Source: Mytilisepta virgata
Lineage: Eukaryota; Mollusca; Bivalvia; Mytilida; Mytilidae
Assembly: GCA_028015205.1 (NCBI GenBank)
Contig: JAPWFG010000018.1
Coordinates: 2,914,001-2,978,000, forward strand
Length of the DNA: 64,000 nt
Direction: 5' to 3'
Shown: positions 43,101 to 55,100 of the stretch, in pieces
Position numbering within the stretch: position 1 is the stretch's first letter
Layout: each line of letters opens with the position of its first letter
Made by a program: the position numbers and the translations under genes
Notes under the pieces: model-generated
The model's input: the letters and a program-made list of their open reading frames with translations, nothing else
The model's database searches: none
Told to the model about the DNA's origin: nothing

Positions 43101-46100
43101 ACAAACCATACAAAACAAAACAAAAAAAAATAAAGAAATAATGATAAAAAAATAAATAAAAAATCATAAATAATGATAAAAAAAAAAACAAGAACAACAC
43201 AGCACATTTACAATTTTTAAAATACTACAATTGTCTGATGAATTGGAAAATTTCTCTCTTAATTTATATCCAGCTATACTATTATTTAATTAAGATGACA
43301 CTGAACCTAAAAAAATATCTAACAATGTACAGTGAATATTATTACCACATGTACATATTTTGGTAGAATTGTTTATCTATCGTATATTCAGTATTAAATA
43401 TATAATTATCACGTATCACAACCGTACGATATCACGTGATGGACGAATTACGTCACAAGATACAACATACAGGATTGCAGACGATGACACGTCCGTATCG
43501 AATTAAACTGAGAATTAATATTATATGGCCATTCGCTGGAACACTTTCTCTAAGAGGTGAAATGTGAACATCTGCTTTATCTCATCTACACAAATAAACA
43601 ACAAAATGGATAACAGGAAGGATTATTAATGACATACCAATCAATCAAAGCAACCCAACTGATAGAACTCCGAACAAAAAATTAACATAAATTAGTACAA
43701 AACACAAACATGAACACAACAGAGGGTATGTTTTACTCGATATAAAACATCGTTAGATATGAAACTCATTTTATGTCCATTCATCTATTAAATGTATGAA
43801 TATGATATGAATATTTTAATATCACACCACATATCAACCCCTTGAACGATATCAGACCCTCGACCTTTAACTATCGGACTGATATGGGCGTCTAAGGTTG
43901 ATATGGGGTGTGATATGAAAAAACACCATGTAATATTCTATATGTATTCTAAGAGAACAAACCAGAATGACTTGTATTTATTTGATCAGTCCAGGAGGAG
44001 ACTTGTTCTTGTTGACAAAACACATTGACTTTAATTAATTTATTATCATTACTATTATAAGACAGCTAATGGATTATAACTTATTTCTTTTTTCTAAATG
44101 GTCATTTTCAATGCGAGATGAGCCGTTAAAAAATGGTTAACCCGACCTCATCTCTCACAACACTAAGCCTCATCTTCCACTGCTTTACACCAATCAAATC
44201 GCGCCGCTCACAAATGCTGATACCTTTCGACCAATTAGGCCTTAACGTTATCTAACGTTTTAGACTGTGCTCATTGAATTTACCTAGTCATATGACAATT
44301 AAAAATTTTCATACGAACCGGTCAACCCATTGTTGAGTATTTGTAGTTTTAGGTTATTATCTTGAATATTATTATAGATAAAGACAAACTGTAAACAGCA
44401 AAAATGTTCAACAAAGTAAGATCTACAAATAAGTCAACAAGACCAAAATCATTGATTGACCCCTAATAGGAGTTTTTGCCCTTTCAAGACGAAATTTGAC
44501 GTACATTTTCCTTTAAAGTTCTCATCTGAAATTTGGGACCAAACTTAGTTGGAATGGGCCTTGGGTAGCCCCCTTTCAAAATTATTTCCGGCATCCCCAA
44601 CTTCCAACGACATGGCTGCTGTTACTAAAATAGAAAAAAAAGGGGAGAGGTGAAATCAAAAATCTTCTATGTAACTACAGAGCCAATATGGAACCAAACT
44701 TGGCAGTAATGGTCCTGACGAGGTTCTCTTTCAGAAATAGGTCCGATGACCAGCACAGTTAACCAAGATGGCCGCAACAACCGAACTTCGTTTGATATAG
44801 GGCCCTATGGGAAATTCATTAAAAAAATCTTCTTGTCTGAAACCACTTGACCAATTGGAACCAGACTTGGCAGCAATGGTCCTTAGCAGGTCTTCTTACA
44901 GAAATATGTCGGATTTCTAGGACTATGAACCAAGATGGCCGCCACAGCCGAACTTAGTTTAACATAGGACCCTATGGGAAATTCACTCTAAAATCTTCAT
45001 GTCTGAAACTACTAAACCAATTAGATATATACTTAGTAGTAATGGTCTTTAGATAGTATTCTTTCAGATTTGTGTCTGATGACCCAGGTGTCAACCAAGA
45101 TTTCCGCCGCAACAGAATTTAGTTTAACATATAGGGCCCTATGGGATAATTTATTGAAAATCTTGTCTGAAATCAATTCACCTATTGGAACCAGACTTGG
45201 TAGCAATGGTCCTTAGGATGTCCTCTTTCAGAACTGTCTGCTTTCATGGACTAAACAAAGATGGCTGCTACAGCCGAACTTAAGACCCTATGGGCAATTC
45301 ACTCAAAAATCTTCTCGTCGGAAACTACAGAGCCAATTTGGAACTAAAATTGGCAGCATTGGTCCTTAAATGGTCCTCTTTCAGAAATGTGTTCGATGAC
45401 CCGGATGTCAAAGATGCCAACCAAGATGTCCGCCTCAAAAGAACTTAGTATAACATATATTGCTCTATGGCATAGTTCATTGAAAATCTTGTCTGAAATC
45501 ACTTGACCAATTGGAAACAGACAGTTAGACTCGACAGCAATGTCTGACTGTGAACAAAGATGGTTAACATAGGACCCTATGGGAAATTCACTCAAAACTC
45601 TTCTCGTCTGAAACAACAGTGCCAATTGGAACGTAAATTGGCAGTATTGGTCCTTAGATGCTCCTCAGAATTGTGTCCGATCACCCGGATTGTCAATCAA
45701 GATGGCCGAAACAGCCGAACTTAGTTTAATATAGGACCCTATTGGAAAATTCATTTAAAAATATTATTGTCTGAAATCACTTAGCCAGTTGGACCAAGAC
45801 CTAGCAGTAATGGCCCCTTAGATGGTTCTCTTTTAGAAATGTGTCCATTGACCTAGACTGTTAACTAAGTGGCTGCCACAAAGAACCATATAGGAAAACC
45901 AGCCAAATTGACTGCACGATTTAATTTTTAGTCCTGCTTAATGTGACAAGTTAAAACCAGTTGAACGATAGAGCTTTAGAGCCTCTTTTTAAATATCATC
46001 GTCTTTTCGCTCCACTCAGGAAAGACGTGAATTTTAAAAAGCCGTCGAAAATTTTCCAGTCTTCACTTAAATCTACTGATATGAATTAAATGATCCAAAG

Positions 46101-49100
46101 GACAAAGAGCAGTCGTATTTTAACTGCAAATGAATAATTGACGTCCGTAAATTGTTGAAAATTGCTTAAAAACGTTGTCATCTTCTTAATGTCACAGCAC
46201 TCGTGTATAGTTGAAGCAGTAGTTGAAGCAGTATAAATCTTTTTGTGACAACCCTATTCATGTTGTAACATGTATTTTCTTCATGTCAGACTAGTTGTAA
46301 CTGGTGCAAGTTTTCTACATTGTACCAAACTCAACGCAATTAAATTTACCCGCGATAAATCCAGTTTTTGTGGAGCTTAAATTACTGAAATAATTTTATT
46401 TCACACAATTATTTGTTATTATTTTTACTTCAAATTACTGCAAATTATACTGACAATTACTAAAAGGTTTTACTCTTGACTGGGTACGTTACAAACAAAT
46501 ATGATTTTATTAATAAACTTCAGTCATCAAAAATGGTTGGGGTTAAGTGTCGCAGGTAGCGTCAGTACAATACAGATAATACATGTATTAGAAATATGTA
46601 ATTGTTGTAATAAACAATGAATCTTTTCTCAGGTTGTCACAGTGGGTGGTAAATACTGTAACATACATTGTGGAGGCCCTTGTGACCTCGAAACAGGAAA
46701 TTGTATCCATGGTTGTACAGATGGGTATACTGACAAAAGATGTGATCAAGGTAGGTGATATTTAATTCTGAATTATTGTATAAGTTTTTAACATTAGTGT
46801 AATTCAAAAATAATTCAATTGATATGCATTCCTTTAGTAAACATGTTATATTTATCTATGAATTTAATTGCTTTGTGAGTAAGTCAAGAATTTACAGACA
46901 TGTGATAGACAGGAATAAATTATTTCAGAATGTCGAAATGGGCAGTATGGAAGTCGTTGTCTACGAAGTTGCTCACAAAATTGTAACTTTGCTTGTGATC
47001 ATGTGACAGGAAGTTGTGTTGACGTAGGCTGCAAAGCAGGATGGATTGGATACAACTGCACTACAGGTTTATTTATTATCATTGTTATTTTTTTTCACTA
47101 TTAACATTAAAAATGAATATGCAGTTCTGTTGAAGTCATAAATCAACTACCACAAAAAGAGAAATACATGTAACGGAACAGAAATGCTTGTCTAATCCTT
47201 TAGGTTTTGTCACACATAGGTGTTGATCTCATGCTAAGAATTTATCTACCATATCATTTCGGCCGTTAGAGAATACTTTACTTTACTGCAAATTTTCTCC
47301 GGTATTCGGAATTCTGAGGGGCCGGTTTTTGGAGAATTTTTAATTGAAAATATAGGTGAGAATTCCGGACCAAAATAAAACGTTTGGTTTGAAGAGGAAT
47401 CCGGTTTTCAGAGGGGCCTGTTTAGAGGATACCTACTGTATTATTTGATAACTTTACTATTATTTAAATTCAATTAAAGGTCATCGAATTTTATGCTATC
47501 TTAGTTTATTTGCATTTCATTGAATTAAGGAACCGCTGTAGCTAGCTGCAGCGGGGGGGTATTATTGACACCATTCAAATAGTTTCATTTTCTGTGAACA
47601 CTGAAGCTGACAATGGGAGCATTATCCAACTACAAATAAAAGTTTACATTAAGTACTAGAAATTGAATAAAAATTTGTTAGGTTTGTTAAAGGACTTGGA
47701 ATAATTTTTGAATGATTTATTTTTTTTTATTTGTTTTACCAAATGACGAAGCAAAAACACGATTGGATGACCAAAACGGTACCTCAATTTTACTGTCCAA
47801 GCTAGTTTTACAATATATCTCAAATTATAATAAAACCGGTGTTATAGCAGGTCAGAAATTAACGTGATTGCATTACATGAACATGATAATTTACCTGTGA
47901 ACGCCCTGAATGAGACTTTTAGTAGTCTGATATTAGTACATTTCGACGTATGAATTTCAAATTCGTATCACAATATTTGAAAAAAAAACAATATAATATA
48001 TCATAACGTAAGGCCTCATATTTTTTAGGGCTGTCTTTCCGAAAGTTCTCACGTTCGTCGATCACATCTTTTCTAAATTCAACTGAAATATTTTTTTCGA
48101 CTTTTTCTATATAACTTTAATAATTGGAAATAAGAAGATCGCACAAAATGATCTTTACTATATTTTTAACGGTAGATCTGTGTTATCTAATTGACGTCGT
48201 AAATGAATAAGGAATGAATCAAACCATTTTGGTTGTTTCCTTTTACTTAACGTCATCTGTTTTCTTTGACCCTTTTGTTTAAGGAACATTTTAGCAGCAT
48301 CATTATACAATTAATGACTTTGGATGAGGTTAATATCATGATTTATCAACCCGAGAGATTTGATAATCACCGAGGCCATCGGCCTTTTACTTAACGTCAT
48401 CTATTTCTTTGACCCTTTTGTTTAAGGAAAATTTTAGCAGCATCATTATACAATTAATGACTTTGGATGAGGTTAATATCATGATTTATCAACCCGAGAG
48501 ATTTTATAATCACCGAGGCCATCGGCCGAGGTGATTATCAGATCTTGAGGGTTGATAAATCATGATATTAACTGAAATCAAAAGTCATCAATTGTTTTAT
48601 TATATGACTAACCTGTTCTGAAACTGTACTTGGAAATAACTGAAGCCAGCACACTGTATATCATCAAGACCATTCTGTGACATTTCTCATGCATTTGGAA
48701 TTTTCATGAAGAATATTCGACGAACTCTTTTTTTTGTGTGTGTATATATGTAGACAATTTTACAATTATAGCGTATTTAGTTGAGCATCTATGTTTAAAT
48801 GTAATGTTGACCAGTTTATTGATAACTATAACACCTGTAAATGCCATCATCCATTTTGACCAGACAACTGATATATTCATAGAAATGAAATATCATGATT
48901 TTCCGGCCATGTTCCATGTATTTTTGCACATGATGGTTTGTACTAACATTTTTTGTATCGTTTTTTTTTTTTTTTGTCTGATTATTTCCTCTTGAGCCAA
49001 AACTTCATGACAGATATTTTCAAATTATACCTGTTTCAAGTAATCATTTTATAGGTTCCTTTACGTCGATTACACGTCTGAATAACCTTTTCTAGTGGGT

Positions 49101-52100
49101 GTTTCTATAAAAGCAGAGGATGCTTACCCTACCGGTGCACCTGGTCCATACTCCCAGTTTTTAGTGGAGTCCGGGTCGCTCATTTATTTTTTAGTTCTGT
49201 GTGTGCTCATTTTGCGTCTTTTTTGTGTTGTCTTGTTGTTTTACCTATTTTGTATTCGTCCTTTGATTTACGGCTTTGAATACCGTTATGATTTAGGTTC
49301 ACTGGATTTCACCTTTTTATAAACTAGAAATAACTAAATAATTTTTTTCAACAATAATATTTCAATAAACAATTGTTACAAGTGAAAAATGTAACGAATT
49401 AAAAAATATGACATGGTTTTCTCATTTAACATTGTTTAAAGTTGAAGTTTACAGTTATATTGAAACGATTGTTAAAAACTGGCATTGGAGATCTGAAATT
49501 TCCAACGGAGAGTAGTGAGTGACGCCTCCCTTTCCTTGACGTTTCAAGTCTTTAGATGCGGCTACGAACACTTTGTTTGCTTCCGAGAATACCTTATCAT
49601 TCACAATGTCTTTGCCCGCCTGCACATTGGCTAAATGTCGGTTAATCCCGTATCTAAGGGAACGTAGACTTGACTTTTGTATAGTTCACCGTTCTCGGTC
49701 CGAACCTCAGCGTAGAATCTTGATGAATTGGAGTCCAACTGGCTGCAAGACATTTGTTCAAAGTCTTCATCCTGAGATTTTTCACGTAGATATGTTTGGA
49801 AAGTTCTAACCGCTGATTCATTCGCCAGTCTGGTCTTTTTTGCATCTTTGATGGTCAATAAATCTGTTATTTCATCGTCATTTAGGGAAGCAAACTTTTT
49901 TTTATGTCCGGACCAGCTGGCGCAGCCATTCTCACCAGCAGACGTGTTTTGACTGACCAAGACGTTAAAGTAAGAGGCGCAGCGATTGGACGATTCTTAA
50001 CACACTAGCCAATCAGGAATGCAGATTTAAAAGCCGCTCAAAGGAAATTCCTTTTTTGTTATATTTAGGTACACGTTCAAGCTTCCACATGTGATGATAC
50101 CCTCGCGTGACGTTTTGCCCGGCGATCATCACATTTTACCAATGTCCATAAAGTACCGATTGAACCAATCAAAATCTTAGTTATTTATAGCCATATAATA
50201 ATAATAATTAAATTTAAATCCTGCACCATTACTCCTATATTGTCAAAGTTATGATCGTTAAGTTTATCCCATATATATAGAGTGTGCTAATTGGGTCTTA
50301 TTATGATCAACATGGTTTATATTACAATTGACATTTAACATGACTGAGATTTGACAGTGATCCAATAAACCCTCTAAAAAATTGTGTACTGTAAAAAATA
50401 ACACCCTCTTTATTAAAAATGCAGATGATATACAATAGTCTACAACACTGCTACCATTTGTTGTGTGACAAGTTAACTGACAAGTAAAAAATCCATGTAA
50501 TATCCGCAAACCGGACTGAATACAAATACTATTTAGAGATTTTCCTCTTGAGGACAACACATAATCCATACTGTATCTAATGGGTAAATTAACATCTGAT
50601 AATATCAACAAATATGTGTACACCTTGTGTTGGTTCGTCTTCCCTTATAAAATTTAAGTTCTCGCATTCAGGTCCGCCGCCAAAAAAATTTTTCCAAGAT
50701 TACAATATTTGGTAATATTTTTTCTAATAAATCAAACATATCTACATTTAGATATTTTTTGCAAGATGAATTTTCAGGAGGATAGTACATGTAACATAAA
50801 AATATATCATCTTTCACCCAACAAAAGTTTTTAGTGAGTTTTAACCAAGCATAATCATTGTTTTGATGGTCCAAAAATTTTATTACGGTCGTAAATCAGA
50901 TTTAACAAGTATCAAAATTCCTCCTGAGCGTTTATTAGTGCCTTTAGATTTCGGTGTAATAAGGCTAACCGGTTTGAAACCTGCTGGGGTTAATGAATCT
51001 TCAAGTGAACAATGGGTTTCCATTAAACGTATGATATCTTTACTCTTAATTTCATATATAAATCTTGGATCACTGTACTTGTAAAATCCCTTATTTTTAT
51101 ATCTATTAATATTCCAACAGATGTGCAACTGATGCTTTTTCATCTCAGATGAACACATTGTGATATCAACAAACAAAACAAAACAGTACCTGTAATAATT
51201 TTACATGAACTCATTTAAAGTGCAATTGAACAGCCGCAACTTTCCGTTACTTCTATTATTTATCAGCAATTAGTATTCTATTGCTTTTGTTCTAAGGAAG
51301 ATAATCCAATTTCTGTATTTTTATTTTTGTTATCAAATCACATGTCAAAAGTTGCATGTGCATGTGTATCTTAATACATTTTAATACATCCAATAACTAT
51401 AAAGACCAAAAGTAGGACTTAAAGATGGTAAGCTACTCCCACTTAAATATAAAAAAATGATAAAGTGATCCTACTTCAAAACATTATCTATAGACATGAT
51501 AATAATCATATGAACTAGTGTAGACATACATGTATAATAATCATTTAAATTTGTAAACTAGTCCCCAAATATATGGGTTGTCCTACATAAAATGTCCTTA
51601 TATATATATACTAAACAGAAACAAGTATCTAGAACAGATTTACAAATCCATTGTTTATTCATACTGGAATTGCCCTTCGCAAGATGGGGGGTTGGTACAT
51701 AGGGGATTGATATCAGGACCCCAAGGATGCATATAAAAAGGGGGAATTGATTGTAGGGCTTTAGAACCTCTACCTTGTGGTCGTCCATGTTGTGTACCAA
51801 GCCTTGATTCCTTGTCTCTTATTGTTTGAAATGGTAACGGTAAAACCATTTTTGCAAAATCACAATGCTGGGCTAACCTTTGAAATGAGATTTTGACATT
51901 GCTCAGGAGTACCACTACGTATATTGTTGTTGAAGAAATACAGCAAAATACAATCATAGTCATCATCCAGCTCTGCGATTTTGTTGACCATGTCTTAACA
52001 GGTAAATTAAATGTATTTGTATACATAACAGTAATTCAGGATAGTATACGTTTGAATAAGTTTTATATTGAAATTCCCAATTATCAAGAATTTTGCGCTG

Positions 52101-55100
52101 CGGGGACATGGAAATGCCGGGCGTCCACCTGTACGTCCTTGCGTCCGACATTGTAATCGCCCTCACGTCTATATTTCGCATTGAATTTTTATAAAATGTA
52201 TCTCATAGTTGTGATTAACTATTATCTCGGTCAAGTTCGAATTTCAGTACCGTACCATTAATATTGTTGGAGTTATTGCTCTTTGAACTCTGAAAAATTT
52301 TTCAATATCTCCTGTAAACGATCTCACGCCTACAAATCTTATGGAATTTATTATCCCCGCGCTTCAAAGTACGTTTGTAATGTCCAAGATTATCTCAGTA
52401 ACCACTGGACGTAGAAAGATGAAACTTGGGTCATTGATTGCACTGTGTGTAGGGACTGGGCAAAAAGTGTTCGAATTTGAATAGCGCCCATGGGAGCGGG
52501 CTACAGAGGCAGTATAAGGGTACGTTATTCCTTTCTCACGCAACTCCTCTCATGTAATTTGGTCAAGTTCGAATTTCAGTGCTATACCATTATTTGTTGT
52601 TGTTTGAGTTATTGCCACGTGGCAAGGGACATTAGAACGTTGTTATTCTTCATTAGATTTCAGAATTTCTTAATATAATTAAAAATACATATTATTGAAA
52701 TTTTATTGTGTGCATTTACAGACTTTATAATTGGATTTAATTCTCCACCCCCTTCATTTATAAAATATGTGTAAAAACTTAATAATAATAATAATAAATA
52801 AAAAGTACCGACAATCGACAGCTAAATACATGGAATGATGTTATTTAAAAAAAAATGCGCAGAAATTTATAAATTCAGTACTGAACTATTAAAAATTCAA
52901 TGAAATCTTATTAGTTGAAAATTCCTAAAGCACGGCTCTTGTGAACTGCTATTAAGTTTATCTACATAACTGCGAGATACTTTCACACCTCCCAGCGATC
53001 TACTTACAGCAAGATGTCTGTTATTTATATTTTGGAGGTAGGCACTGTCATAACAACTCATATCTTAGAATTTTGTATTTAAAAATAATTATGTTAAAAA
53101 ATCAAATACAAAAGGTTAATTATTATTTGTATATTTTCTAAGAAAAATATATCTCTATTTTATTTCATAACAGAATATTTTTTCAATTAATTTGAATCTT
53201 AATGCCATGAAAGTTAAACAGATCCCCTAATCATAATTGATTCAAGGAACTACGTCTGCGACAACATATTTTGTCTGATACAACGAATGCAGTCATTTGC
53301 AACTATTTTTGCAGTCATTTACAGTACAAAAATGTGCTCTGCAGTTAAAAAACGACTTTGGTATTTTCAGTAATTTTTCTGTCAGTAGTGTAAGTAGATT
53401 TTACAAGCATACTCGTAAAATTGTTTCATTTTTAGTTACCTGATCCAACTAACAAATCATCCAGAATCTTAGAAATAACAAATTTTACCAATTTTGATAT
53501 CAGTTGATTTTAAAACACCAATGTTCACGTTGTTAAAATAGAAACATACATCAAAATACCAGCAACTTAAACTAAATTGTTTTCGTACATTTCTAAATCA
53601 ACTCCCATAAAGTATGTACCGACAATCATTAGCCCAGGTGGAGCGTGTCATTTGAACTCTATAAATAGACTTTTAGTGTAGCTCTAAAGCATTTCTATAT
53701 TGGGTATCTTGCTCCTAATGGGGAGTCACCCTTATTAAAGTTTCATGGTCGTCATCATGACTTGATTGAGAAGTATGACAAAACCGTTTACCAAATGAAA
53801 ATGGACATCTTCCATTGATATTGTCCCTTCCTGATACCTAATTTGTCATGGGTAGCATGAATATCCCTTTTGCCTTTCTTGACGTTACTATATAGTTCAT
53901 TGTGTATCGGTAAAACAGATACAAGTACACAATTACATCTCTGCGAAATAATGTAAACAATGCGATAAAACTTTGCAAGGGATCATTTCTTTTTTAAGGA
54001 ATGGTGGTCTTGAAAACTTATTCATTCAAAATTCCGCACTTAGGTTAGATGTAAAAAGCGTTTCTATTTTATACCTATATATTTTAAGTAATTTGAAATC
54101 AAGAAATTTTGACTATTCTTCTATTTGTATACAAGAACAAATTAAATTCCCAGTGTTTAAGAAAAGCTATTTTCATCAGTTCAGCTAAAGACCGAAAATA
54201 TTGAAACCTAACACAAGAACACAAAATTACGAAGAGCAGATTAAATTGTACACACAGATGACATCTTAAATGTTTTACAAATCTTACAAATTTAGCATGC
54301 AGTTCCGGGAACTATGGTATTAACTGTTCAGAGTCCTGTATTGGATGTGTTGGCAATTTGTGTGACAATGAGGATGGCTTGTGTGATAACAACACTGTGT
54401 GTAAACCAGGCTGGAAATTTGGGCCAAAATGCAAAGAGAGTAAGTAATTTTACATATGTTTACATTCAATTCTTTGAGGTACCTAAACTCATCACAATTC
54501 AACAAATGAAAAATATTTAGAAGCTTTAATACAAATATATATTGAATCGCAATTAATGAAAATCATGTAATCATTTGTTATCATACGTTAATCAACTCCG
54601 TTGTTTCAATGTTTTAAATGTGTGTTTTATTTTGAAATCGTTGTGAAACTAAATAAACAGCTTTTATAATTTTCTTAACTTCATATTGGAAATGTAAAAA
54701 AACATGTTTTTTTTTCACAGCTTGCAACGATACTTATTACGGATTGAACTGCCAGGATAGATGTTACTGTCTTGGAGGTCCTTGCAATAAGTCTACAGGA
54801 AACTGTAAGGCAGGATGTGAAAAGGGTTTTGAAGGAACATCATGTAGTAAAGGTAAAATATGTTTGGATGTGACATCTGTTTTTCATTCCATGTTAATAA
54901 AGTACTTAGATCATTATCTGTAGCAAAACATAACGAGCAATTATTTTATCATATCCCAACACTCAAAATAAATTCTTTACTTACTTATATCTGTCAAGGA
55001 CTGACGAATAGGAGCAGCCTTTGCACTGCAATATTGATACCAATCAAAACATGAAAATGTTAAATTGCGCAAATAGAATTACATTTCAAAATGTTTTGGT

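Noticed and set aside
46633..46642. Exon 7 starting directly after TTTTCTCAG
   Set aside because: In the phase fixed by exon 6 this start runs into a stop codon after six residues; the next AG keeps the EGF frame.
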